From the NCBI GenBank assembly GCA_002245135.1, contig NGBS01000299.1:124001-188000 (forward strand): 64,000 nt of DNA, written 5' to 3'. The notes beneath the pieces were generated by a model that was given only the letters and a program-made list of their open reading frames with translations, made no database searches and was not told where the DNA came from. This DNA comes from Proteromonas lacertae. Lineage: Eukaryota; Sar; Bigyra; Opalinata; Proteromonadidae. The position numbers were made by a program, and so were the translations under genes. Within the stretch, counting starts at the first letter, position 1. Every line of letters starts with the position of its first letter. Positions 1-11,440 of the stretch are shown here, one piece after another.

Positions 1-1424
1 ATAAAACCAATTATACCATACCACGAATTGCAATTTCGTAAAAGAAACATATAAATATTATCAATGAATATATAAAAAAAAGATATACAAAAACAAATGT
101 AACAAAAGTAATAATTATTGGCAACAGAACTAAAACCTTATTAAAGAATTCTAATTCATTTTGTTTAGCAGTTGCCATAAAATAACATTCAGTTATTCCA
201 TTTAAAGCTAAGAAAAAGACATATAAAAAATAATTTTCAATCAAAACTGGACCTTTACTTCCATTACTTACCATATTATCTCCTCCATAGAAATATAATA
301 AAATCGGTGAATATGTATGTCCGAAAAATGCAATTATCAATCCAATTAAAGTAACAAATTTTATCACTGTTTTAAGTGTTGCAAAACTTAGTTTTGTAGG
401 TTTATTATTATGTTGATATCTTACTTCTTTAGAGAAAAAGATAAAGTAAGATTCCTCTAATGAATGAAACAAAAATCTTGGAATCAATGAACCAATATTA
501 CTAACAACATCATATATACCTTGATCGTTGAAATTAATCATATTAAACATTGTCATTAAATACCTTTCAGCTTCAGTTAATATTTGTTTAATAAACGATT
601 GCTTTTCAAATGTCCATAAATACTTTATTATTGTTGGTGAATACCAATTATCATCAGAATAAGATGGAATAAAATCTGATAAATAATGAATACTATTGTA
701 TTTATCATCTTCATCCTTCTTTTTGTTCTTATTTATTACTATTGACACTCCAATTATGTAAGAAAGTAATATAGAAAATCCATGCACTAAATGAGAATAT
801 CCATAAATATTAAGCTTCAATTGTGGCTTGTAACATAACAACATGATTATCATAGATGTTTGAATAAACAATGAGATTCCTTCAATTATTGTTTTTAACC
901 CAAAATACATATACACTTGACAATAGATGTAAAATGGTTCTGACAATATTTCAAATATAGTTCCAATTCCATAGTATATTACATTAATTCTATAATTATC
1001 TGTTGTTAAAGGTGATGGTAATATATACGACCATATATAGCACATGATAACTGTAATTATCAAACCAATTGGTATGCACAACCATACTAAATTATTAATT
1101 TGTTTATATGGTGTATTTTTCGAATCTAAGCATACTTTTCTAAATGCTTCACGTGTAATAAATACAATTGTTGTATATAACAACTGTAATCTATAATATC
1201 AACATAATAAGAGAAATACCTTACATTTGCGATTCCAAGTATTTCTGAATCAGTATTTCTAGATATGTAACCATGCAATAAAAATGTAGTCAACCTAAAA
1301 ACTATCTAAATGAAGAAAATAAATGAATTACTAATACTTGCAAACCAACACCATAAAATATTGACTTTGTTGCATTGTGAAGAATATTTTTTGAATCTTT
1401 ACTCTCGTTCTTATCTTCAGTCAT
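1..1424 (-). CDS. RFT1: RFT1-family oligosaccharide-lipid flippase-like membrane protein, 3' end off the left edge
   Basis: Multi-pass ER membrane protein of the RFT1 family, which acts in N-glycosylation at the Man5GlcNAc2-PP-dolichol stage (whether it is the flippase itself is debated). Exons run 1424-1338, 1305-1220 and 1190 downward. Short introns at 1306-1337 (32 nt) and 1191-1219 (29 nt) join a start reading MTEDKNESKDS to IVFRLTTFLLHG and then LQLLYTTIVFITREAFRK, which is the conserved RFT1 N-terminus. Further conserved blocks are ILLYFYGG, GPVLIENY and NGITECYFMA. The frame stops at about position 11 just after IRGMV, where a GTATGG donor lies, so I expect an intron and about 100 more residues outside the window. 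It is transcribed divergently from the first copy of the F array, with 229 bp between them. Confidence 0.9.
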
Positions 1425-1653
1425 AAAGAACAAAAAAGAAAATTAAAATGGGTGTTTGTAAATTTTTGAAAGCTTTTCATGTAACTTTCTATCTATAACA
1501 TTTTCATGAATATTAAGTGAATCAACCATTTGAAACAATAGACATGTATCCATTTGTAATGTTTTAGTTTGTAAGTAGCGTTGATAATATTGAAAAAATG
1601 AAGAAAACGATTCTGTAACGCATATATTTTCAATTTATTTATTTTTTATATTT

Positions 1654-2928
1654 ATGGCTACAGAGAGTGAGGACGATATAATGTGTAAATTTTTAGTATA
1701 TAAAATACATTATACATTAGACAAAAGCGTTTAGCAAGTATACAGCTTCAGTCAATTGCTCATTTCGTAAGGAACTAATAGTACCTATCGATAATGTGAC
1801 TAAAGAAATTGCACAGATTTTATGCTGTATAATAATTCTTGTTTATATTAATGTATTACTAGTAAATAACGCCGAAATATCCTGGTGGCAATATAAATAT
1901 CTCTCTATGTGGATTAGTAGTTCTACACAATCATATATAAATGTAACTAAATTTTTTAGCCTTCTTAATGTTGATCTACAACCAATTTTTAAAGGTTACT
2001 TTTCTGTATATATGGATAGAGTTACAGTAGATAATATAATCCCATTTATTGGCATATTTGCATTTTTATCACCAAGTAAATTAACTAGAAGTATAAAAAC
2101 ATCTAATAATATATTATATTATATTGAATAGTATTATTGTCAATAACAGGAATTCAAACAAATCTATCAATCAACTCCAAACAAGCAGGTGAATTTTTTA
2201 ATGCAATAAATGAAAACGCCCAAGGAGATAAAGAAGTTATGATATTTTTAAAGAAACATAAAGCCGAAAAACATATATCATTACACACAATTGCATTTCA
2301 AATCGAACACTTAGATATACTTCATTTACCTCTTCAACAATTAAGATCTGCCTTAGTAAATTTTTTTATTGGTTCTAATAGTTATCTACAGATAATGAAT
2401 AGAAGACAATTCTATGATCATATAGCTGATGTTGTGTCATTGAATAACAATAACAAGAATGAGAAAAAGGATAAAAACACTATAGAACCACCTCCAGAAT
2501 CTTGTATATCAAAGACATTTAGAGTAATTTGTACATCTTCTCCTCCTCCTTATTATACGGAATATCGAAATAAAGATGTTGATGGAGTTCAAGTAACAGC
2601 TGATTTTATTCACTCAACTAGAGCTAGATACGGTTATAGTAAAAGACCAAATACTAATTTAAGAGCATCAAATGTATCAGCAGCATCTGAATATTCCGAA
2701 GTTAATAATAATGAAGAAGAAGAAGAAAAACTGTCAAAGATGTTGAGAGAATCAAGTAGTAGAGCTTCTATAGCAAAATCACCTGTTTTGAGAAGTTTAA
2801 GATATAGAGCATCTAGTGTTTCCACAGTAAAATCAAAAAATAAAAAATTAGGTGCATCTAGTTTAAAAATGATCCCTAATGATCCAGCCCATTCTATACT
2901 TGAGGATATAACTAAAACTGATATTTAA
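1654..2928 (+). CDS. F-family protein, copy F1
   Basis: Exons 1654-1695, 1721-1826, 1863-2090 and 2132-2928 give 390 residues in one frame. The start MATESEDDIM was chosen because exon 1 ends in phase 0 at a GTAT donor, as in the other copies. Seen in order: KAFSKYTAS, AQILCLNNAEIS, FFSLLNVD, VYMDRVTVD, KLTRILLSITGIQTN, PPESC, PPPYYTEYR, RARYGYSKR, then a Ser/Arg-rich tail. F1 lacks the usual third intron (VY-MDRVTVD is read through) and the fourth, but has an extra intron inside the ILLS block at exactly the place where F9 has one. The LLSVCGIH cysteine is replaced (SITGIQ). I do not recognise the family; the N-terminal half may be a degenerate EF-hand fold. Confidence 0.85.
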
Positions 2929-3039
2929 TGTAAATTTAATTGGTAATTTAACAAGTTAAATGTTTTTTTATTTTCTTTGGGGTAATTTTAAATGAAAAAT
3001 TTACATCCACCAAATATTGAAAAGTGAATAATAAGAGCA

Positions 3040-4161
3040 ATGACTTCCTGTAATGACGCCCCAGTTATTAGTATATGTTGAATTTTTTTATTCAATAGAT
3101 AAAATCATATAAAAACTTTTCCCTAAGCGACTCTTGCTCGTAAAGGAAAACATCACTGTTACCTTTGAATGCAGTATCCCGTAACATTGCAGTATATTTT
3201 TGTTGTATATATATATACATTCAATAATATGAAAATAGTGAACAATTACTAAATTTCTATCTGTTTATATAAGTTTCTATATTATTGGTATAAGAACCCA
3301 GAATCATTATATATAAAAGCACCAGATTTATTTAAAATACTTAAAATTCAATACACTCCATTATTTAAACTATATTTCGATATTTATAGTATAAATGTGT
3401 ATTACTTATATACATAGATGAAAATATTGATTATGAGATATTTTTTCAGTTCTTTTGTTTGTTTGCATTTAGTAGGACAAGTAAGATTGTAAAAATCTTA
3501 CTGTCGGTATGTAAAATTCATAGTAATATAGCTTTAACATACGATCAAACATTATATTTTTTCTCTGCTATATGTCCAAAATATACAGAAGATTCTGAGT
3601 TGAGATATTTTTTAGATTCTGTGTATCTTTTTATAATATAATATAATATATAGTAAAAATCAGGATGGAATACCATTATATGAAATAGAAACAATACTAG
3701 AAATAAATAACTCCTTATCAATACCTTTCTGGCAGTTATCAAGATCATTAATAAACTATTTCTTCAAAGATAAATTATATCTTCAAATCATGATTAGAAA
3801 ACAATACTATGACGCAGCAAAAGAAATAAAGAATGGTGTAATTGAAAGTCCTAAAGAATCTTGCTTATCAAGATTCACTAGAACATTTATAACAAAACAA
3901 CCTCCACCATACTATTCTGATTATAGATACAATCAAATAGATATTTATACTTTAAGGAGTATTATTATCTATAATATGCGATGTAAATATGGATATAGCC
4001 ATAGACTTCTCTCAAACACTTCTTTTGTATCATTTGAAGAAATTTCTTCTTCCGTGAGGATTAAAAAATCTAAAAAGAGTTCCATTTTAAGTGATCAATT
4101 TGTTAAAAGAACAAGGCATTCTACAATCTCATCTAATCAAATTATGCCAAATATTGAATAA
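3040..4161 (+). pseudogene. F-family copy F2, two in-frame TAA stops in conserved exons
   Basis: The family exon pattern is complete: exon 1 about 3040/3053-3070, exon 2 3099-3204 (106 nt), exon 3 3239-3388 (150 nt), exon 4 3418 to about 3615, exon 5 from about 3653 to 4161. Exon 2 reads IKSYKNFSLSDSCS then TAA at 3141-3143, where other copies have an aromatic or neighbouring residue. Exon 3 reads LNNY then TAA at 3250-3252, exactly where other copies have GAA of NNYEIS. Downstream everything is intact: LLSVCKIHSN, PKESC, PPPYYSDYR, RCKYGYSHR and a normal stop. No frameshift is seen, so decay is recent, or a shorter protein starts downstream of the stops. Confidence 0.8.
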
Positions 4162-4313
4162 TTTGTATGATATTGTATGTTTAAAACTGTTAAATAATAG
4201 TAAATTAATATGTTTAGTTTATATTGTATTGGTATGATCTATTTATTTGGTAGAAAATAAATTCAAAATAGAATAAAAATTTCTGATCGTTTTATATTCA
4301 TCATTTTTTTTTG

Positions 4314-5451
4314 ATGGATGAATTTGTTACTCAAAAAGATCTTGTATATTATTATGTTTATTATTGATAGTTGAAAGCTTATAACAACTTTTCATTACCT
4401 TCATGCTGTAATGATAGGTCACAACCGTTGCTTCCTTTAAGTGAACAGTCTATTATGTTAGCTACGATTTGCTGTTGTATAATCTAATTACTTATCACTG
4501 ATAATAGTAAACAACTGTGAAGTATCAACATTACAGTATCAATATCTTAAGATATGGAGAAAAAACCCTTCTAAAGAGTATATATTTGCTAGTGAATTGT
4601 TTAAAGTAATGGATATTGAGTATAGAAAACTATTTCAACTTTTGTTTGCAGCTAACAGTATTTATAATTTTTAAATATGCTTTATAGATGATATGCTTGA
4701 CTATAATACATTTTTTTGTTATTTTTGTGCAATGTGCTTTTGTAAATTTGAAAGATTAGTCAAAATATTTCTATCTGTCTGTGGAATTCATAGCAATGTT
4801 GGCTCAAGCAAAGATAAAGTAATCCAATTTTTTGAAGCAATATCACCTACTGCTTTAGAAAATGTGGATGTAAATTCTTTCTTAGAAAAATAGTATTTTA
4901 ATATGAAAATAATGTAATTGTATAGTAATGATGATGACATAATATCTATAAAGTCTGTTGCCTATTTTCTGCAAACTAATGTGGAATTATACAACACATT
5001 TTGGACATTAAAACAATCTCTGATTAATAAGTTTTTTTCTGATAAAAAGTATACAAAAATCATAAAGCGAATGAGTTACTATGACATAGTGGTAACAAGA
5101 GGTAATAAACCAATTAATATTCCTAAAGAAAATAATTTCTCAAAGCTATATAGAATCCTGATTGAAAAAGAGCCACCTCCTTATTACAGTGATTATAGAG
5201 TATTAGGAAGCAACGCAACTGAATTACATGATTATTTAATTTTCTCTACAAGAGTGAGATATGGTTATAGTCAAAGAATAACTGCTTCTAATATTTCTAT
5301 TACAACATCAGATGAACTTTCTCATGAGTCTCATAACGACAGTGGTCATTCAAGGCAAATTCTAAAATCCTCACTGCAGAGTCCAAATATATTAAAGTTA
5401 GCAATTCAGAAAAGATCTACTGCTTCGAATCAAATCGTTCCTTTAAAATAA
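4314..5451 (+). CDS. F-family protein, copy F3
   Basis: Exons 4314-4343, 4371-4476, 4508-4657, 4688-4892 and 4926-5451 give 338 residues. The start MDEFVTQKDL ends exon 1 in phase 0 before a 27-nt intron. Seen: LKAYNNFS, ICCLNNCEVS, FQLLFAANND, IFLSVCGIHSNVG, FLEKYNDDD across intron 4, PKENN in place of the usual ExC motif, PPPYYSDYR, RVRYGYSQR and a short Ser-rich tail. The ExC cysteine, present in the other copies, is absent here. The closest relative of its exon 2 is the relic at 5620-5736 directly downstream. Function unknown. Confidence 0.85.
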
Positions 5452-5479
5452 TGTATATACTATAATGTGAATAGGATTT

Positions 5480-5745
5480 CAACGTTTATGCTAAATTAAT
5501 ATAGTATAAATTATTTTAACTCATCCTAAATGTATTTTATTATGTTATTATAGTGGAATTTTTTATTTATTTGGTTTAATAGAAGTAAAGACAATTTTTG
5601 ATTTTTACTAATGCTCGTTAAATACTTATAACAGCTTATCTTCGTGTGTCTTCTACATTAATTTACAACAACCTTTACTTCCTAGTAAATAACAGTCGAT
5701 TAAGTTAGCTACAATTATTAGGTGTTGTGTTATTGAATATTCACA
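5480..5745 (+). pseudogene. Relic of a further F-family copy (5' flank to exon 2)
   Basis: In the 378-bp gap between F3 and F4, positions 5620-5736 align by eye with exon 2 of F3: both contain CTTATAACA, then CTTCCT, ACAGTC and GTTAGCTAC at matching spacing and end in GTTGT. Translated, the relic keeps LQQPLLPSK then a stop and QSIKLATI. Upstream, 5555-5610 resembles the 5' flank of F3 (shared TATTTATTTGGT followed by a T-rich stretch). No downstream exons follow. It appears to be a truncated duplication of the 5' end of F3. Confidence 0.65.
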
Positions 5746-5829
5746 ATATATCATTCTAAATCTAAATTTGAAATATTGAAAAAATTTAGTCGTTTTAGAT
5801 TAATGGTTTAATTTTAAATCGTTATAGAG

Positions 5830-7100
5830 ATGAGCAAAATGCATCATAACGAAGAATTGGATATTATTTGTGAAATGGTATAATTTATTATATAATATGT
5901 ATAGAAAAATGGTTATAAAACTTATAGTCCTACAATCAATTTCTCTTGGAGAAAGACTATACTTATGCCATTAGATCCTGTATCTTTAGAATTCGCACAG
6001 ATTTTGTGTTGTATTTGATCTACCTATATAGTCTTAGTAAATAATTACGAAATAGCAGAATGGCAGTACAGATATTTATCAATATGGATACGTAATTGTG
6101 AACACCCGTATATTAGTTCAGAACAATTTTTTCAGTTTATTGGTGTGAATTACACAAATTTATTTAAATTCTACTTCTTAATCTATAGTATAAATACATC
6201 AATATACATAATTTAGAAGAAAATATGACTGTAGATATATTTTTTGCATTTTTATGTTTATTCACGTTTGGTAAGAACGAGTATATAATTAGAGTTTTAT
6301 TATCAGTGTGTGGAATACACAGTAATCGCAATTTAACATATGATCAAGCAATAACATTCTGTAAATGTATAAATGAAAATGCTTTCTTAGATGCAAAGTT
6401 ATTCAAATGGTTAGCTGACAGACAACAATCAGGAATTACAGTGGAGGATATATCTCGAATTGTATTTGAACATGAAATATTAATAACTCCGTTTAATAAT
6501 CTACAAGATGCATTAATAGTGAATTTTATAGGTAAAAAAAAATTTCAAAGAATAGTTCAAAGGATCAATTATTATGATACTATTGTGAATGTTAGTCCAG
6601 ATAATCCATTGATAATGATTTCACAACCTAAAGAAGCTTGTTGTAGTAAATTAATTCGTGAAATAATAATGAGAGAACCTCCTCCTTTTTATACTGATTA
6701 TAGGATAAATCATACGGATAGTAAGAAATCATTGAAAGTAGTAATGTCTCAATTAAGAACGAGATATGGATATAGTCGAAGATTACAAAGTTTTGCGAGG
6801 ATGAGTAAAGCATCCTCCAGGTCTACCAGACCTAGTTTTCAACTATCTGAGAATATCACTCATACTGATGAGTATGATGATGGTATACAAAAAATTAATA
6901 AGACATTGGAACAACAGTATCATGGAGGTAGTACTCATAGTATAATAAATAAACAAGAATATATGAATGTAAGTGTTTCTCGAATGACTTCGTCTCATAT
7001 GTTAAATGCATGTTCATCTAGAAGGAGAGTAAAACCTCATCCATCAATATGTTCTGCTGTTGTTCTACCAGATTCAACATCAACTAAAGGATCCACTTAA
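5830..7100 (+). CDS. F-family protein, copy F4
   Basis: Exons 5830-5877, 5905-6010, 6038-6187 and 6217-7100 give 395 residues. Start MSKMHHNEELDI; a TCGTTTT element lies at 5790-5796. Seen: KTYSPTINFSWRK, AQILCLNNYEIAEW, LFKFYFLIY, MTVDIFFAFLCLF, IRVLLSVCGIHSN, PKEACCSK, PPPFYTDYR, RTRYGYSRR, then a Ser-rich tail. The fourth family intron is absent, so the ADRQQSGIT region is one exon with the C-terminal half. FLCLF-FG followed by LLSVCGIHSN resembles the spacing of an EF-hand pair in calcineurin-B or NCS-type proteins, but acidic loop ligands are missing. Confidence 0.87.
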
Positions 7101-7233
7101 AATAACTTTTATAGGCTAATGTATGTTTAAAATCATTTAATATTTAAGTAGTATTAATCAGTTTATATTTGTATCTTAAACTAAAAAAATAAGAGAGTTT
7201 GATTTGTGTCAAACAAGTTTGATTTGAAAAATA

Positions 7234-8448
7234 ATGGAAGAGGAAGAAGAGACAGTAGAGAAGCTGGTATGATTATATTCATTATAATAATCTCATTATA
7301 TAGAATGAAGCTTTAGAATATTACAATAAAATGCGGTGTTCTTACCAGATTAACTTGTTTATCTGTTTAGATATATTGGAGAGCAATCTTGCCAAAATTT
7401 TGTGTTGTATATTTATTGATCAATATGTTTAATAGTAAATAACTACGAAATAGCCACAATACATAAATGGTATTTAAATCTGTGGAAGAAAGACAAATTA
7501 TCTCCTTATATAGATGCTAATGTTTTATTTAAACATTTAAAAATTAATTTTACAGATATTTTCCAAAAGTTCTTTCAAATCTTCGAGAATAGAGTGTCAA
7601 TCCACAATTTCGTAGTGTTCGTATGTATATTTACGTTTGGAAATGCTGATGATATACTCAGAATCCTTTTATCAGTCTGTGGGGTTCATAGTAATGTAGC
7701 AATAAGTTATCATCATTGTGTGAATATAATAAAATCAATGTATCCGAATGCATTAACAGATGAGAAATTATCGAAATGGATATCAAACCAACAGACATCA
7801 GAAATTATATCAGTTCATGAGTTTTTATCTGCTTTAAAAGCATCAATAATTACTGACTTATTAGAAAAAATAAAAAATAGTATAATAGATATAGTTATAG
7901 GAAGTAGTAATTATGATGCTATCTGTAAGAGATCCTATTATTATAATACTATCGTTTATGGTAATGAGAATTATGCATGTGATAATAAAAGAGATAAAGA
8001 CAAATTTACATTATATACTTATGAAAATTGCTTTCATAAATTAGTTAGGATTTTATTTACACATAAACCACCTCCTTTATATACAGAATATCATTATAAT
8101 TATGGTAATAATAATAATCAGATTATACCAATCTCTAGTTTTGATGGTATCAGTCCTCGGAGTGAATTTGGCAATATTAGTGGTAGTTCAAATCAATATG
8201 AATCAGTAGTTGCATTAATCAGAGCAAGGTATGGTTATAGTAGACGACATACATCAACACCTTCTAAAGCTTCTTTAAGAAGAAAAACATTATGTTCAAG
8301 TAGACACAGTAGCAGACAAAGTAAATATGCTGTTAAAGTAAATGGAAAGATTAATTCTAACGCTGATTCCACAAAAGTTATTCATTATTTTAGTGATTCA
8401 ATTAATCCATCTTCAAATCAAATTGTAACTGAAAATGCTGACCTATAA
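7234..8448 (+). CDS. F-family protein, copy F5
   Basis: Three exons, 7234-7266, 7304-7406 and 7436-8448, give 382 residues. Start MEEEEETVEKL. Exon 2 is 103 nt, one codon shorter than in the other copies. Introns 3 and 4 are both missing, so most of the protein is in one exon. Seen: AKILCLNNYEIATI, VSIHNFVVFVCIF, LRILLSVCGVHSNVA, YENCFHKLVRIL, PPPLYTEYH, an insertion rich in Asn/Gly/Ser before RARYGYSRR, and a basic Ser-rich tail. Function unknown. Confidence 0.87.
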
Positions 8449-8552
8449 CACTGTATATATTTAGATAATTAATTATTTAATCTGTTTTTTGGGGTGGATT
8501 TTTTTAATTTCTAAATGTTGTAACGTATATTTTTTTTTAATTAAAAACGACA

Positions 8553-9879
8553 ATGGAAGCAGGTGAGTTAAATCAAATAGATGTGATGGTATTTTTGAAA
8601 TATTTATTGTAATTTATATAGCTGAAAGCATATAAATCTTATTCCTCTTCAACATTGTGTTCATATAGGACTACACTGATTTTCCCTTTAGATAGTATGT
8701 CTCAGCTACTAGCGCAGTTATATTGTTGTATATATTATTTTTTACATGTTATTTAGTTAATAATTATGAAATATCGTCTTGGCAGTACATATACTTATCA
8801 ATATGGAAGAGTGTGCTAGACACTGAAAAACATTCATACATAAAAGCATCCACATTTTTTGCTAAACTAGGAATTCCATACTATGATTTATTGAAATATT
8901 ATTTTTTAATTTATGGTATGTTAGTGATATGAACTATCATTCAATAGATGAAAGAGTCACAATAGACACATTTTTTCCTTTTATGTGTTTAGTTTGTTTT
9001 ACTCAACTTGATTCGTTTATTCATATTCTTTTATCAGTATGTAGTATACATAGTAATGTTGCTTATACATATGATCAAATATCTACGTTTGTAAAAGCAA
9101 TAAACCCACTAGCATTCTCTGATAAAAAAATATCTTCATGGTTAAATGAACAGTATATATATATATATATATATATAATAGTGATTATTATTTTATTTTA
9201 TAGTCAACATAAAGATTTAATTCCTTTTTCAAGTCTATTTCAAATGATCAAAACCTCCATTCTTTATACAACAATTGAAGAAGTGAGAAATAAAGTAATA
9301 TTCAAATTCATAGGCAAAGATGAATTTGAATTAATAACAGCAAGAAAAGTGTTTTACGATGAGATATTATCACATCCACATTTACAATTACCACCAGAAT
9401 CCTGTCTACATAAATTCATAAGAGTAGCAATACAAAGTGCGCCACCACCTTTTTATACTGAATATAGAAATCTAGATGAACATCATAATATAAATCAAAC
9501 ATTTGATACTGTATTATTGCAAATTAGAACTAGATATGGTTATAGTAGAAGACATACTAGTTGTGTGAGAAGTAAATCGAAATTTTTGTCATCTAGTTTT
9601 AAAAAGAGTACGAATGCACCTAATGAACTTCGGAGGAATAGTAATGCTAGTTGTGGTAATTTGAATGCTAATCTTAGTAATAATGCTAACAATCCAAGTG
9701 GTGATTTTGACAAAGGAATTGATAGGATTAATAAAGATATCCAAATGCAGAGAAGAATGAGTTCTCAATCGCAATTAGATTTTAAAATTCCTTTAGCTAG
9801 ACAGAGTATTAGATCAATGAAAAGAATATCAGTTAATCATGCTTTGTCTGCTAGATCATGCGTTGTTATTAAACAGTAG
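8553..9879 (+). CDS. F-family protein, copy F6
   Basis: Exons 8553-8588, 8622-8727, 8757-8915, 8948-9152 and 9204-9879 give 393 residues. Start MEAGELNQIDVM, two bases after an AAAAACGAC element. Seen: LKAYKSYSS, QLYCFNNYEISSW, KYYFLIYDERVTID, FIHILLSVCSIHSNVA, PPESCLHK, PPPFYTEYR, RTRYGYSRRH, then a Ser/Asn-rich tail with NNANNPSG. Exon 3 has three extra codons (159 nt). Intron 4 (9153-9203, 51 nt) carries a TA microsatellite right after the donor, so its length may vary between strains. Confidence 0.87.
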
Positions 9880-10043
9880 TGTATAGTATTTTGTAATTTA
9901 GATGTTTATACTTATGTCTTTTTTTTGTGTGTCTGTATGTATGCATTCGTAAAACATAAATATATAGATATAGTGATATGCATTTTTAATTGATAAATAA
10001 GAATTTGTAGTTATTAAAAAAAATGTCGTTTTATTAAAATTTT

Positions 10044-11235
10044 ATGTCGAACAAACACACTATAGAGAAGCTTGTATATTTATGGGAATCATTTTTTCTG
10101 TAGGAACAAGCATATAGGAGTTATGGTGTAGGATTTAAATATAGACATAGAAATAATCTACTGTATCCTATTGATGGCATGAGCCAGCAATTTGCACATA
10201 TTTTATATTGTATTTATCAGCTATTTATTGTAGTAAATAATTATGAAATCTCTAAATGGGAGTATGATTACCTATCTATATGGATTAACACACATGATCA
10301 TCCTCATATAACTTCTGAAAGATTATTTGCACATTTAAATATAAATTACAGCGATATTTTTCAATTATATTTTATGATTTATGGTATATTCTCATCTCCT
10401 TTATTATTATTAATAGATGGAACTGTTACTTTAGACACATTTATTCAATTTTTATGTTTATTTGCTTTATGTAAGGTTGATGATCAAGTTAGAGTACTAC
10501 TTTCTGTTTGTGGATTTCAAAGTAATGTTAATATAAGTTATCAACAAACATGTATATTTATAAAGTGCTTAGATCGGTCTGCTTATATTGACGATGATGT
10601 TACATTGTTTCTTAAAAGAAAGTATATAATATTATATATATTAAAATAGTGAAAATCGACAAGTATCAATAGCTGAATTGATTGAATTAATTTGTAATTC
10701 TAGATTATTGTCTAAACTATTTATGGATTTACAGGTTGCTTTAATTGATAGTTTTATTGGTTTAAAAAGTTTTACAGATATTATTAGAAGAGTTCATTTT
10801 TATAACCGCGATTATAAGAAAAGTGGTATTGCTGTTCCTACAACTTATCCTGAATCTTGTTGCGAAATAATTTCTCGTAAATTTTCATTCAGGCCTCCTC
10901 CTTATTATACAGATTATCCTGCTGTAGCAGCTGATAAAAACTGTAATTTTGAAAATGTAATTGCTGTTGTTAGAGCTAGGTATGGTTATAGTAGAAGATT
11001 GACATATTCTAATTTACCTTCTATTAGAAGCCCAAGTGGTCGGTCTCAAAGCGTGTCGAGAAGACAAGAATATGAAGATGGAAGAAAGAGAATATCGAAT
11101 CACCTTAATAACAGTTCTTCTAACAGACATGCTTCTACAACAAAGAGTATGTATTACAGTCATAGCTCGCTAATGAAATGTCTGTCACCAGTAAGTTCTG
11201 GTACAGCTACTGCTTTGAAATCACATAGACAATGA
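10044..11235 (+). CDS. F-family protein, copy F7
   Basis: Exons 10044-10073, 10104-10209, 10234-10383, 10417-10621 and 10650-11235 give 358 residues. Start MSNKHTIEKL, with TCGTTTT at 10026-10032. Intron 2 (10210-10233) is only 24 nt, a multiple of three and free of stops, so an ORF finder reads through it; alignment with the other copies shows LYLNNYEISKW after removal. Seen: KYHFMIYD-like block at the exon 3/4 junction, VRVLLSVCGFQSNV, YPESCCEI, PPPYYTDYP, RARYGYSRR and a Ser-rich tail. Function unknown. Confidence 0.87.
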
Positions 11236-11440
11236 TATTTGTGGTTGTTTATTTATTGTAAATACGTGAAATAGTATTTTCATTTTATTTATTGATTTTT
11301 TAATTTACTGATATATATTACATTATGAAAGAGTTAATTATATAGTTCTTAGGTTCTATTACTGTTTTATGTGTGTTTGAACATTGCATCACTCAAAATT
11401 CAAATAAATAAAAAAAGCCAATAGAATTTGTCCATTTGAT

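Noticed and set aside
3141-3252. Reassignment of TAA to a sense codon, suggested by the two TAA in F2
   Set aside because: TAA ends F1, F4, TMEM62, SURF2, EXD2 and other genes at the expected family length, and no other conserved exon contains in-frame TAA as a sense codon.
9150-9205. TA microsatellite as an independent repeat or origin
   Set aside because: It lies wholly inside a spliced intron and matches the GTATATA donors of other introns.
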